DNA of 64,000 nucleotides from DASRDU01 sp035560235 (GCA_035560235.1 DATMAG010000079.1:117716-181715); one strand, 5' to 3'; positions 30,097 to 39,042 are shown, counted from the first letter of the stretch. Program-made: numbers and translations. The notes: generated by a model from the letters alone, not told the origin.

Positions 30097-32036
30097 ACAA
30101 GGCAGTGGGCAGTGGGCAGTGGGCAGTGGGCAGCATTCGCGCGCGTCTTTTCACGTTGACGCTCATGGTGCTGGCCTGCGGCGCGACAGTGCAGGCGCAG
30201 GGCGAAAGGCCGCAGCTGCTGCGCAGGGTCGGCATTGAGCAGCGCCTGAATGCGCAGGTTCCGCTTGATCTCGTCTTTCGTGATGAAGAAGGGCGCAGCG
30301 TGCATCTCGGCGATTATTTCAACGGCAAGCCGGTCGTGCTGTCGCTCGCATATTACAAATGCCCGATGCTCTGCACGCAGGTGCTCAACGGGCTGACCGG
30401 CAGCCTGAAAACGCTCGCTTTCGACATCGGCGATCAGTACAACGTCATTACCGTCAGCTTCAATCCGCGCGATTCTTCCAACCTGGCGGCAGCGAAAAAG
30501 GAAGCTTATCTGCTGCGGTACAACCGGCCCGGCGCCGAACGGGGCTGGCACTTTCTGACCGGCGATGAAACTTCGATCAAAGCGCTGACTGACGCAGTCG
30601 GTTTTCATTACGCCTATGATGAAAAACTGGATCAGTACGCGCACGCGAGCGGGATTTTGCTGCTGACGCCGCAGGGCCGGGTGGCGCGATATTTTTACGG
30701 CATCGAATACAAGCCGCTCGATCTGCGCCTCGGCCTGATCGAAGCGGCGCAGAACAAAATCGGTTCGCCGGTGGATCAGCTTCTGCTCTTCTGTTACCAC
30801 TACGATCCGGCGACGGGAAAGTACGGCCCGGTGGTTATGAACATGCTGCGGCTCGGCGGCATCATCACCGTCGTCGTCCTGGCCGCGCTGATTCTGCTGC
30901 TCAGGCCGAAAGTCAAAGCGCCCGCGCCCACAAAGCCCGGTTACACGAGCCTCTGTCTTGCGCCCGCGCTGCTGCTGCCCTTTATGCCGGATCAGGCTTC
31001 TACCGTAGCAGGCGAGGTAGACGCGCTCTATCTTTTTCTGGCAGGGCTGACAGTCTTCTTCACAGTGCTGATTGCCGGGCTGGAAATCTATTACGCCGTT
31101 GTCTACCGGCGCCGCTCGCCCGATGAAATTCCGCGCCCGATTCTGGGTTCGCTCAGCCTTGAACTGATGTGGACGATCATTCCGTTTCTGATTTCCATGG
31201 GCATCTTTGCGTGGGGGGCGAGGCTGTATTTCACGCTCTATCGCCCGCCGCGCGAGGCGCAGGAAATCTATGTCACCGCCAAGCAGTGGATGTGGAAGTT
31301 TCAGCACCCCGAGGGTCAGCGTGAAATCAATGAACTGCACGTGCCGCTGGGCCGCCGCATCAAGCTGGTGATGACGAGCGAGGATGTGATTCACAGCTTT
31401 TACGTCCCTGATTTCCGCGTCAAATCGGACGTGTTGCCAGGCACCAAACGCTACACAACCGTCTGGTTTGAAGCAACGAAGACCGGACGCTTTCATATCT
31501 TCTGCGCCGAATACTGCGGAACCAATCACTCAGGCATGATCGGCTGGGTTGTCGTGATGGAACCCGAAGAGTATCAGGCCTGGCTGGGCGGCGGCGAAGG
31601 AGTCGGCACCATGTCAGCATCGGGCGAAAGCCTGTTTCAGAGCCTCGGCTGTGCGACCTGTCACCTGATGAACGGTCAGGGCCAGGGGCCGTCGCTGCAG
31701 GGAGTTTTCGGCAAACCGGTAACTTTGCAAAGCGGGCAGAAAGTAGTGGCGGATGAAAGCTACATTCGCGAATCAATCATCAACCCGCAGGCCAAGGTCG
31801 TCGCCGGTTATCAGCCGATCATGCCGACCTTTCAGGGGCTGGTTGGCGAGGAGCAGCTGCTGCAACTGGTCGCTTACGTCAAATCGCTCGGGACAACGCA
31901 GGCCACAGCCGCCAGCGCCCCGGCTGGCAGCAGCAGTCCGGGGTCGGCCAGGAAACCAGCTGAAGCGAAGTCGCAGCGGTCGAATCCGCTCGCTCCGAAT
32001 CAGCCGCCGCAAAAGCAGTCAGCGCCAAAGCAGTAG
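30093..32036 (+). CDS. SCO1-like copper chaperone fused to caa3 oxidase subunit II with cytochrome c
   Basis: One uninterrupted 647-residue frame contains three units. First is a SCO1/SenC thioredoxin-fold copper chaperone (about 40-250) with Cys90 and Cys94 in YKCPMLC and His184, followed by a membrane anchor (about 256-271). Second is cytochrome oxidase subunit II (about 295-490), with two helices and the CuA ligands His434, Cys471, Cys475, His479 and Met482. Third is a monoheme cytochrome c domain (CATCH at 520-524) with a Pro/Ala/Lys-rich tail. SCO and coxB are normally separate neighbouring genes, so this fusion is unusual. The N-terminus before the signal peptide (RARLFTLTLMVLACGATVQAQ) is written by a GGCAGTG repeat. 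The domain identities are firm; whether one polypeptide is kept or processed is unknown. Confidence 0.92.
   Translation: MNKAVGSGQWAVGSIRARLFTLTLMVLACGATVQAQGERPQLLRRVGIEQRLNAQVPLDLVFRDEEGRSVHLGDYFNGKPVVLSLAYYKCPMLCTQVLNGLTGSLKTLAFDIGDQYNVITVSFNPRDSSNLAAAKKEAYLLRYNRPGAERGWHFLTGDETSIKALTDAVGFHYAYDEKLDQYAHASGILLLTPQGRVARYFYGIEYKPLDLRLGLIEAAQNKIGSPVDQLLLFCYHYDPATGKYGPVVMNMLRLGGIITVVVLAALILLLRPKVKAPAPTKPGYTSLCLAPALLLPFMPDQASTVAGEVDALYLFLAGLTVFFTVLIAGLEIYYAVVYRRRSPDEIPRPILGSLSLELMWTIIPFLISMGIFAWGARLYFTLYRPPREAQEIYVTAKQWMWKFQHPEGQREINELHVPLGRRIKLVMTSEDVIHSFYVPDFRVKSDVLPGTKRYTTVWFEATKTGRFHIFCAEYCGTNHSGMIGWVVVMEPEEYQAWLGGGEGVGTMSASGESLFQSLGCATCHLMNGQGQGPSLQGVFGKPVTLQSGQKVVADESYIRESIINPQAKVVAGYQPIMPTFQGLVGEEQLLQLVAYVKSLGTTQATAASAPAGSSSPGSARKPAEAKSQRSNPLAPNQPPQKQSAPKQ
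30101..30134 (+). repeat. Heptanucleotide tandem repeat at the 5' end of the SCO-coxB gene
   Basis: GGCAGTG is repeated 4.7 times from codon 4 of the frame and is translated as AVGSGQWAVGS. It falls between the start codon and the signal peptide, so either translation begins further in or the repeat peptide precedes the signal sequence. Confidence 0.95.
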
Positions 32037-32044
32037 AAAAGCAT

Positions 32045-33700
32045 ATGAACGCCGCAACCGCATCAGAACAACCTCGCGTGCATTATCTGAATGCCAGCTA
32101 TGGCTGGAAGTCGTGGCTCTTTACGCTGGATCACAAGCGCATCGGGCTGCTCTACATGGTTTCGATCACATTCTTTTTTTTCATCGGCGGCATCTATGCG
32201 ACGCTGGTCAGGCTGGAACTGCTGACTCCGGCAGGCGACCTGGTGACGGCAGAGACCTACAACAAGCTCTTTTCGCAGCACGGCATCATCATGGTCTTTT
32301 TCTTTCTGGTGCCTTCAATTCCCGCCGTGCTGGGTAACTTCCTGATTCCGATTATGGTCGGCGCAAAGGATGTCGCCTTTCCGAGACTGAATCTGACAAG
32401 CTGGTACATCTTTATGCTTGGCGGGTTATTTATGCTCTATGCGCTGGTACACGGCGGCGTGGATACCGGCTGGACATTCTATACGCCTTTCAGCTCAAGC
32501 TATTCAGTCACCAACGTCGTCCCTACCGTCATCGGTATTTTCATTGCGGGATTTTCCTCGATCCTGACCGGGCTGAATTTCATCGTCACGATTCACACGA
32601 TGCGCGCGCCGGGAATGACCTGGTTCCGGCTGCCGCTCTTTGTCTGGTCGCATTATGCGACGAGTCTGATTCAGGTCCTGGGGACGCCGGTGCTGGCGAT
32701 CACGCTGGTGCTGGTCGCGCTGGAACGGACGATGCACCTGGGCTTCTTCGATCCGGCCTATGGCGGCGATCCGGTGCTGTTTCAGCATCTCTTCTGGTTC
32801 TATTCGCATCCGGCGGTCTACATCATGGTGCTGCCCGCGATGGGTGTGGTCAGCGAACTCGTGGCGAATATGACGCGCAAGCGCATATTCGGGTACAGCT
32901 TTGTTGCGTTTGCAAGCGTGGCGATTGCAGTGTTCGGCTTTCTGGTCTGGGGCCATCACCTGTTTGTCAGCAGCCAGGGCGTCTATGCCGGAATGATCTT
33001 TTCATTCCTGAGCTATGCCGTAGCCATTCCATCAGCCATCAAGGTCTTCAACTGGACAGCTACGATGCACAAGGGTTCGATCTCCTATCAGACGCCAATG
33101 CTCTATGCCTTCGGTTTTATCGGACTATTTACCATCGGCGGAATGACCGGGCTGTTTCTGGCGGCGCTGGGGCTGGATGTGCATGTAACTGACACCTACT
33201 TTGTCATCGCGCATTTTCACTACATTATGGTCGGCGGCGCAGTGATGGGCTATCTCGGCGGAATTCATTACTGGTGGCCGAAAATCTCGGGGCGGCTGTA
33301 CCCGGAAGGCTGGGGCCGGTTGTCAGCGCTGCTGATCTTTGTCGGCTTCAACCTGACCTTCTTTCCGCAGTTTCTGCTCGGCTATATGGGAATGCCGCGG
33401 CGCTATCACGCCTATCCGCCCGAGTATCAGGTATTGAATGTAATGTCTACGGCAGGAGCTTCGATTCTGGCAGTCGGCTATGTGCTGCCGCTGATCTATC
33501 TGATCTGGTCTATGCGCTACGGTCCGGCAGCCTCAGCCAATCCCTGGCCGGCGGTCGGGCTGGAATGGCGCACGACTTCGCCGCCGCCGCCTGAGAATTT
33601 CCATGAAACTCCGGTCGTGACGTGGGAGGCTTATGAATTTGTGCCGCTCGAAGAAGGCGAAGTTGTCGGGCCGCTGCATTCAGGCAGTCAGCCGGTTTAG
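32045..33700 (+). CDS. coxA: Cytochrome c oxidase subunit I (A2 type)
   Basis: The 551-residue, 12-helix catalytic subunit reduces oxygen to water and pumps protons. Heme and CuB histidines are in FFFLVPSIP..., SHPAVYI, HHLFVSS and the pair in YFVIAHFHYIMVGG. In the helix VI motif the sequence is WFYSHPAVYIMVLPAMG. Ala replaces the Glu of A1-type enzymes, and the preceding Tyr-Ser is the hallmark of A2-type caa3 oxidases. It lies 8 bases after the fused subunit II gene and before coxC and coxD. With subunit II carrying its own cytochrome c, the enzyme is expected to accept electrons straight from ACIII. Confidence 0.95.
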   Translation: MNAATASEQPRVHYLNASYGWKSWLFTLDHKRIGLLYMVSITFFFFIGGIYATLVRLELLTPAGDLVTAETYNKLFSQHGIIMVFFFLVPSIPAVLGNFLIPIMVGAKDVAFPRLNLTSWYIFMLGGLFMLYALVHGGVDTGWTFYTPFSSSYSVTNVVPTVIGIFIAGFSSILTGLNFIVTIHTMRAPGMTWFRLPLFVWSHYATSLIQVLGTPVLAITLVLVALERTMHLGFFDPAYGGDPVLFQHLFWFYSHPAVYIMVLPAMGVVSELVANMTRKRIFGYSFVAFASVAIAVFGFLVWGHHLFVSSQGVYAGMIFSFLSYAVAIPSAIKVFNWTATMHKGSISYQTPMLYAFGFIGLFTIGGMTGLFLAALGLDVHVTDTYFVIAHFHYIMVGGAVMGYLGGIHYWWPKISGRLYPEGWGRLSALLIFVGFNLTFFPQFLLGYMGMPRRYHAYPPEYQVLNVMSTAGASILAVGYVLPLIYLIWSMRYGPAASANPWPAVGLEWRTTSPPPPENFHETPVVTWEAYEFVPLEEGEVVGPLHSGSQPV

Positions 33701-33733
33701 CGCCGGTCATTTCAGGACGGGGATTGAAAAGCC

Positions 33734-34405
33734 ATGAGTACAGAAGCGATCAGTCATCATTCCACACATTCCGCGCTGGCGCATCACTTCGCCAATCTGG
33801 AACAGCAGCGCGAAGCAGGCACGCTGGGGATGTGGGTCTTTCTGGTGACGGAGATTATGTTTTTCGGCGGCCTCTTCACGACCTATATGGTGTACCGCCA
33901 CTGGCATCCCGAAGCCTTTGCGGTGGCGAGCCACGAACTCGACATCGCGCTCGGGAGCATCAACACCATCGTGCTGATCGGCAGCAGTCTGACGATGGCG
34001 ATGGCAGTCTACAGCGCGCAAACCGGCAGCCGCCGGGCGACGGTCGCCTTTCTGGTGCTGACGTTGCTGCTCGGGCTGGTCTTTCTGGGGATCAAGTTTG
34101 TCGAGTATTACCACAAGTTCGAGGAACATCATATTCCGGGCAGCAGCTTCAGTTTTCCCGAACCCTACCGGCGCGAGGCGCAGATCTTCTTTTCACTCTA
34201 CTTCGGGATGACCGGGCTGCACGCACTGCACATGGTGATTGGCGCGGGCCTGCTGCTGGTGCTGATCGTGCTGGCGTGGCGCGGGCGGTTTTCGCCGGAA
34301 TATCACTCGCCGGTAGAACTGTCAGGACTCTACTGGCACTTCGTGGATATTATCTGGATCTTTCTCTTCCCGCTTCTGTATCTGGTCGGACGCCATCTGC
34401 ATTGA
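33734..34405 (+). CDS. coxC: Cytochrome c oxidase subunit III
   Basis: The 223-residue protein has about five helices with GTLGMWVFLVTEIMFFGGLFTTYMVYR, LLLGLVFLGIKFVEYYHKF and the end motif YWHFVDIIWIFLFPLLYLV, all typical of subunit III. It begins 33 bases after coxA. A longer frame in another phase over the same DNA (33724-34452) is a shadow. Confidence 0.95.
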   Translation: MSTEAISHHSTHSALAHHFANLEQQREAGTLGMWVFLVTEIMFFGGLFTTYMVYRHWHPEAFAVASHELDIALGSINTIVLIGSSLTMAMAVYSAQTGSRRATVAFLVLTLLLGLVFLGIKFVEYYHKFEEHHIPGSSFSFPEPYRREAQIFFSLYFGMTGLHALHMVIGAGLLLVLIVLAWRGRFSPEYHSPVELSGLYWHFVDIIWIFLFPLLYLVGRHLH

Positions 34406-34415
34406 AAGATTTGTT

Positions 34416-34712
34416 ATGGCTGAGCATATCGTATCGCGGAAAATCTATCTGACGATCTTCGGAGCGCTGATCGTGCTGACGATCCTGACGATTGTCATTG
34501 CCGGGGTTGATCTGGGGCCGCTCAACACAGTGGTAGCGCTGGCGATTGCCGCAATGAAGGCCACGCTCGTGGCGCTCTTTTTTATGCACGTGCGCTACAG
34601 CAGCCGCCTGACACAGGTCGTCGTCGTCAGCGGCCTGTTCTGGCTCTGCATTATGTTCGCGCTGACGATGAGCGATTACCTGACGCGCGACTGGGTGGCC
34701 TATTCGCGCTGA
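34416..34712 (+). CDS. coxD: Cytochrome c oxidase subunit IV
   Basis: The 98-residue protein has three helices. It begins MAEHIVSRKIYLTIFGALIVLTILT and contains NTVVALAIAAMKATLVALFFMHVRYSS, the signature of the prokaryotic subunit IV family. It starts 10 bases after coxC and closes the ACIII-caa3 operon. A 40-bp perfect hairpin follows its stop by 45 bases. Confidence 0.92.
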   Translation: MAEHIVSRKIYLTIFGALIVLTILTIVIAGVDLGPLNTVVALAIAAMKATLVALFFMHVRYSSRLTQVVVVSGLFWLCIMFALTMSDYLTRDWVAYSR

Positions 34713-34757
34713 GTTCTGCGGCGCAATGCGATCACTCCCGGCGATACTGACGAAACT

Positions 34758-34858
34758 CATTCTCCATTCTCCATTTTCAACTCTCCATTATTCTGCACGG
34801 TGCAGTCAGACAGAAACCTGCAGAATAATGGAGAGTTGAAAATGGAGAATGGAGAATG
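34758..34858. repeat. Perfect 40-bp inverted repeat with CTCCATT heptads
   Basis: Arms 34758-34797 and 34819-34858 are exact reverse complements with a 21-nt loop. The arms share the CTCCATT/CATTTTCAA words with the galE-galK hairpin at 16264-16355. It lies between convergent genes (coxD and the stress-type gene). A direct repeat overlaps its right edge. Confidence 0.95.
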
Positions 34859-34950
34859 CCCGCTCTATTGTTCAGTAGCGACCGGGCACCGACTGCGGGC
34901 TGATCGTGTTGATCGTCGGAGAATGCCCTCTCTATTGTTCAGTAGCGACC
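34851..34950. repeat. 33-bp direct repeat pair at the 3' end of the stress-type gene
   Basis: Bases 34851-34883 and 34918-34950 are identical except for one position. The second copy includes the last codons and stop of the minus-strand gene ending at 34939; the first copy is a duplicate lying outside the gene. The spacing is 67 bases. The first copy begins within the right arm of the 40-bp hairpin. Confidence 0.93.
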
Positions 34951-35478
34951 CACTTCGCCGCCGAGTGATTTCCATTCGGCCAGAATGCGCTCCGCTTCGT
35001 TTTCCGAGCGCGGGTTGACGCGGATCAGGACTTCGCCTTCGCGCACTCTCTTCTCATAGCGATGAATGTCGTCCTGCGGGACGCTGGAACCGAGCAGCGC
35101 GCCGAAGAGTCCTCCGGCGGTTGCGCCGAGGCCTGCACCGGCTGCGGCGAGCGGGCCGAGGACGATGAAACCTGCGCCGGGCGCAACGATGGAGACGCCG
35201 ATTGCGGCGGCAGCGCCAAGCACTGCGCCGGCTGAACCCATAATCGCCGCGCCTTCGGCGGCTTTGGTTTTGCCGGTTGTTTCCGACGAAGCATCGAGCG
35301 GCGTGTTTGCCGGAAAGTAGCGGCTGCGGGCTTCGTCGGTCATCACCACGCTGATGTCATCGCGGTCATAATCCAGATTGAGCAGCACGCGGTAGGCACG
35401 GTCAGCGGCTGCGCCTTCCCTGAACAACCCGGCGACTGGTTTATGCGTTTCGTTGTCGTTCTGATTTTTGTCTGCCAT
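34939..35478 (-). CDS. Glycine-zipper stress-type protein (YflT/DUF1269-like)
   Basis: The 179-residue protein has an N-terminal alpha/beta part (VAGLFREGAAADRAYRVLLNLDYDRDDISVVM), a long Gly/Ala-rich hydrophobic hairpin (about residues 75-130) and a C-terminal part with VLIRVNPRSENEAERILAEW. This plan fits general-stress proteins of the YflT / heat-induced type, with a membrane-inserting glycine zipper. The molecular role is not known. Its 3' end is duplicated nearby. It is the most downstream gene of a minus-strand set. Confidence 0.7.
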   Translation of the reverse strand: MADKNQNDNETHKPVAGLFREGAAADRAYRVLLNLDYDRDDISVVMTDEARSRYFPANTPLDASSETTGKTKAAEGAAIMGSAGAVLGAAAAIGVSIVAPGAGFIVLGPLAAAGAGLGATAGGLFGALLGSSVPQDDIHRYEKRVREGEVLIRVNPRSENEAERILAEWKSLGGEVGRY

Positions 35479-35512
35479 ATGGTTTCACTTTCTCGCTGTG
35501 GTCGGCCCGGCT

Positions 35513-36790
35513 TCAGACTCTGGTCCGACTGCCTGTGGCTGTCGTCCGGCTTTGTTCCGGCACGAAGCCCATCTGCGCTGATGAAGGTTTGAGTTCCACC
35601 TTGATCCATCCGGCCTGTCGTTCATCGAAGGCCCTGTAAGCGTCAATCGCCGAGGTCAGCGGTTCCTGCTGCGTCAGCACCTGCAGCGGATCAATTTCGC
35701 CGCTGCGCACCCGGTTCACCAGATCGGGAATGTATTTGCGGTGATTGCAATTGCCCATCTGAATCGTCAGGTTCTTGTTCATCGCCCTGCCGATGGGGAA
35801 ATGCTGCACCTTTTCAGGGTAGACACCGATGATGGCGAGCGTTCCGGCCTTGGCCAGGGCTGCGACGGCCCACATCAGGGCCTGCGACGGAGCATCGCCG
35901 GGAATCCAGTTTCCGCCGTCCGGGTGCGTTTCGGGCGCGATCTGCTGCACTTCCTGTTCGAACTGCTGGCGATGCTTCGCGGCCTGCTGCGCTGCCGGGC
36001 CGCTGTGCGCAGTCATCGCGTCAACGCCGACCGCATCAATGGCGCGATCAACGCCGATCTTTCCGGTCAGCCGCTGAATCGCTTCGACCGGATCTTCGGC
36101 GTTGAAGTCAATCACCTCGGCCCCCTGCGCGCGCGCCATTTCGAGCCGCGAAGGCACAGTGTCAACCGCCAGGACGCGGCCTGCGCCGAGCAGCCTGGCG
36201 CTCGCAATGGCAAACTGTCCGACCGGGCCGCAGCCAAAGACAGCGACAGTGTCACCCTTTCTGATCTCAGCCAGCTTTGCCCCGAACCACGCGGTCGGAA
36301 AGATGTCCGAAAGCAGGATCGCCTGATCGTCGCTGACCTCTTCGGGCAGCTTGACGAGGCCGACGCTGACAAACGGAATGCGCGCATATTCGGCCTGCAA
36401 ACCGTCAAACGGCCCGGTCTGTTCAGGGCCGCCAAAGAAGGCTGTGCCCGCGTGCGGCCCGTTCGGGTTGGCCGTGTCGCATTGCGAGTAATAGCCCGCC
36501 CGGCAGTAGGCGCAGTATCCGCAGGCGATGGTCGAAGGAATGACGACGCGATCACCGACATTGAGGTTCCGCACATCGCTGCCGGTTTCTTCAATTACAC
36601 CCACGCCTTCGTGACCGAGAATCGTGCCGGGTTTTATTCCGCTCATCGTGCCGCGCACCATATGCAGATCGGTGCCGCAGATGGCGCTCGCTGTCAGCCG
36701 GACGATGGCATCGCCCGGCTGCTCGATCCGCGGATCAGGCACGTCGTCAAGGCGAATGTCGCCGATGCCGTGAAACACTACTGCTTTCAT
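35513..36790 (-). CDS. Zinc-dependent alcohol dehydrogenase (formaldehyde-dehydrogenase-like)
   Basis: The 425-residue MDR-family oxidoreductase has catalytic zinc ligands Cys38 in SAICGTDLH and the His-Glu pair in GHEGVG, the structural zinc cluster CGYCAYCRAGYYSQC and the NAD-binding GCGPVGQFA. An insertion with AQQAAKHRQQFEQEVQQIAPE and a C-terminal Ser/Thr/Arg-rich tail make it longer than classical ADHs (about 350-380). That insertion is typical of the glutathione-independent formaldehyde dehydrogenase-like subgroup. The true substrate is unknown. It lies 34 bases upstream of the stress-type gene, so the two may be co-transcribed. Confidence 0.88.
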   Translation of the reverse strand: MKAVVFHGIGDIRLDDVPDPRIEQPGDAIVRLTASAICGTDLHMVRGTMSGIKPGTILGHEGVGVIEETGSDVRNLNVGDRVVIPSTIACGYCAYCRAGYYSQCDTANPNGPHAGTAFFGGPEQTGPFDGLQAEYARIPFVSVGLVKLPEEVSDDQAILLSDIFPTAWFGAKLAEIRKGDTVAVFGCGPVGQFAIASARLLGAGRVLAVDTVPSRLEMARAQGAEVIDFNAEDPVEAIQRLTGKIGVDRAIDAVGVDAMTAHSGPAAQQAAKHRQQFEQEVQQIAPETHPDGGNWIPGDAPSQALMWAVAALAKAGTLAIIGVYPEKVQHFPIGRAMNKNLTIQMGNCNHRKYIPDLVNRVRSGEIDPLQVLTQQEPLTSAIDAYRAFDERQAGWIKVELKPSSAQMGFVPEQSRTTATGSRTRV

Positions 36791-36850
36791 CTCCTGCTCC
36801 TTTGCACTGACTGAAAGCGCGCAGCCAGTGGAACGTCAGACTGCTCCGGG

Positions 36851-36925
36851 AGACAGTGTTCGGAGTTCCGGCTTCAGCTGGTCTGATATGAAAGCCAGCT
36901 CAAGCCGGAACTCCGAACACTGTCT
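36851..36925. repeat. 31-bp inverted repeat with one mismatch
   Basis: Arms 36851-36881 and 36895-36925 match as reverse complements at 30 of 31 positions, with a 13-nt loop. It lies between the DUF4142 stop and the dehydrogenase start on the minus strand. The arm sequence is unrelated to the other hairpins. Confidence 0.92.
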
Positions 36926-36977
36926 TACGAAGTGACTGACTGATGCCGTGCGTTACGGCAGCAGTCAGCCGGTGTGA

Positions 36978-37643
36978 TTATTTTGTGCCCTTCTTTCCGG
37001 TCTTCTGCACCTGCGACACGTGCGTGCCGGTCTTTGAGGCCGTTTCGCGGGCCAGTTTCAGATGGTCGCGCAGCGTGGGCAGCGTCTGTTCAGCCCAGGC
37101 TTTGACTTCAGCATCGCGGCCATTTTTCGCTTCCTTCTCGAACATGGCCACATCCTTTTCGTGATCCTTCAGCATCTCGCGCATGTATTCACGGTCGAAT
37201 TCAGCGCCGGAAAGTTTCTCAAGCTTCGTTTTCAGAGCCTTCTCCTTCGCGCCCATGTCGGAAGGCAGCGTGACGCCCTTTCTGGCGGCCAGATCCATCA
37301 GTTCACGATTGGCCTTGCCGTGATCATCAACCATGCGCTGACCGAACTGCTTCACGTCATCGCTGCCCGCCTGCTTTGTGGCGAGTTCACCGAGCGCGAC
37401 TTCGGCCATGCCGCCTTCGGCAGCCTTCATCATGAAAGTCCGGTCAGGGGCCGGGACGGCCTTGTTGTCCGGCATTTTGCTGCCCTGCATTTCGTGATGC
37501 TGATCGTGTTTTGTCTTGTCTGCCGCTTTCGTGGTCTTCTTCTGGTCAGTCGTGGATTGCTGTGTGGACGACTGCTGTGCGAGCGCGGCGGGAACGCTCA
37601 GCGCCAGCAGCACCAGAATTACGAAACAGTTTCTGCATTTCAT
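36978..37643 (-). CDS. DUF4142 periplasmic protein
   Basis: The 221-residue protein has a signal peptide (MKCRNCFVILVLLALSVPAALAQ) and a Gln/Thr/Lys-rich linker. Its four-helix DUF4142 domain has AEGGMAEVALGELATKQAGSDDVKQFGQRMVDDHGKAN and FDREYMREMLKDHEKDVAMF. The family resembles ferritin-like bundles and is common in soil bacteria, but the function is unknown. ATG 37643 is supported by AGGAAG 8-10 bases upstream. Topoisomerase IB lies upstream on the same strand. Confidence 0.88.
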   Translation of the reverse strand: MKCRNCFVILVLLALSVPAALAQQSSTQQSTTDQKKTTKAADKTKHDQHHEMQGSKMPDNKAVPAPDRTFMMKAAEGGMAEVALGELATKQAGSDDVKQFGQRMVDDHGKANRELMDLAARKGVTLPSDMGAKEKALKTKLEKLSGAEFDREYMREMLKDHEKDVAMFEKEAKNGRDAEVKAWAEQTLPTLRDHLKLARETASKTGTHVSQVQKTGKKGTK

Positions 37644-37729
37644 AAGTGATACTTCCTTTCTGCGTGTCTGGTGATTCTCTTTGGGCAAAGAGCAGGTTGA
37701 AGTGGTGTCATTGCTCTGTCACTGATTGT

Positions 37730-38851
37730 TCAGGCGGCTTTCTGCCGGCTGGATTCGCGTTCGAGTCGCTGTTGCAGCAGCGCCAGCACGGCTGCTTCTT
37801 CGGGCTGCAGGTGCGGCAGCTGATCGCGCAACTCTCTGGTGACGCGCTCTTCCAGCGCCTCAGTCAGCGCGCCATCCGAGTACAAATCGAGAATGGCCGG
37901 ATGCACGTAGCATTTGCGGCAGACTGCCGGAGTGTTGCCGAGCCGCTTCGCCACGCTTTCAATCGCCCGCACGATGTTGCGCTTCGCTTCAGCCTGCGAA
38001 TCGAAATCCCTGAATTCCTGCAGGGCCATCGCCGCGAGCACCGTTCCGGCCCAGGTGCGAAAGTCTCTGGCCGTAAAATCCTCGCCCGTGATTTCGCGCA
38101 GGTAATCGTTCACGTCCGCTGAACCGACATCCTGCACATTGCCTTCGTCATCCAGATACTGAAACAGTTCCTGTCCCGGCAGCTCCTGACAACGCCTGAC
38201 GATCCTGGCCAGGCGACGATCATTCAGGTCAATCGCGTGTCTGACGCCGCTCTTGCCGCGAAACTGAAACCGCATCCTGTCGCCGCTGATCCTGACGTGA
38301 TGATCGCGCAGCGTTGTCAGACCGAATGAATGATTGGTGCGCGCATATTCATCGTTGCCGACCCGGATCAGAGTCACTTCAAGCAGCCGCACCACTGCGG
38401 CCAGGACTTTCTCGCGCGGCAGCCCGGGCAGCGCCAGATCGCGTTCCGTGCGTTCACGGATGCGCGGCAGCGCCTGACCGAAAGCGATCATCCGGTCGTA
38501 CTTCGTTTCATCGCGCACAGCGCGCCAGCGGGCGTGATAGCGATACTGCTTGCGTCCTCTGGTATCGCGTCCGGTAGCCTGCAGATGACCATTCGTCAGC
38601 GGGCAGATCCAGACCTGGGTCCACGCCGGTGGAATTGCCAGCGACCTGATGCGACTCAGCGTTTCACTGTCGCGCACCGGTTTGCCGTCAGCGCCGAGGT
38701 AACTGAATCCCTTTCCTGTGCGCCTGCGGCGGATGCCCGGCCCCGCATCACTGACATATCTCAGTCCGGCTGCTCTGGCGGCCTCTTTTGCAGCAGCCAC
38801 TACAGCCGGAGTTTCCTGGTTCTGCATTCTTTTCGCGGCGGTCAGAGACAT
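37730..38851 (-). CDS. DNA topoisomerase IB (poxvirus type)
   Basis: The 373-residue protein relaxes supercoils through a 3'-phosphotyrosyl link. Seen are the N-terminal domain with GKGFSYLGADGKPV, SLAIPPAWTQVWICP and GRKQYRYHARWRAVRD, and the catalytic domain with IRVGNDEYARTNHSFGLTTLRDHHV, FRGKSG and GEDFTARDFRTWAGT. The active Tyr is in CRKCYVHPAILDLY (about residue 327). The Arg, Lys, Arg and His/Asn positions of the family are present. Bacterial versions are common in Acidobacteria and usually accessory. Confidence 0.93.
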   Translation of the reverse strand: MSLTAAKRMQNQETPAVVAAAKEAARAAGLRYVSDAGPGIRRRRTGKGFSYLGADGKPVRDSETLSRIRSLAIPPAWTQVWICPLTNGHLQATGRDTRGRKQYRYHARWRAVRDETKYDRMIAFGQALPRIRERTERDLALPGLPREKVLAAVVRLLEVTLIRVGNDEYARTNHSFGLTTLRDHHVRISGDRMRFQFRGKSGVRHAIDLNDRRLARIVRRCQELPGQELFQYLDDEGNVQDVGSADVNDYLREITGEDFTARDFRTWAGTVLAAMALQEFRDFDSQAEAKRNIVRAIESVAKRLGNTPAVCRKCYVHPAILDLYSDGALTEALEERVTRELRDQLPHLQPEEAAVLALLQQRLERESSRQKAA

Positions 38852-39042
38852 CAGCGATCAGGCCAGCAAGCCTGATGCCGCAGCGGAAGTGATGAAAGCC
38901 TGAGTTGTGGTGAAGAATTGAGTCTGCCGATGAGCAGAGATTGTCTGAATGAGGGTCAGTCAGAGTGTTACCATCCGAAACAGCAGTACGGCTCACGAAC
39001 AAAATGAAATGAAATCAAATAAAGCCTGCGCCATGGCGGTGA

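Noticed and set aside
33724..34452. 242-codon frame overlapping coxC
   Set aside because: It is an out-of-phase shadow of coxC with Arg/Gly-rich, non-membrane sequence.
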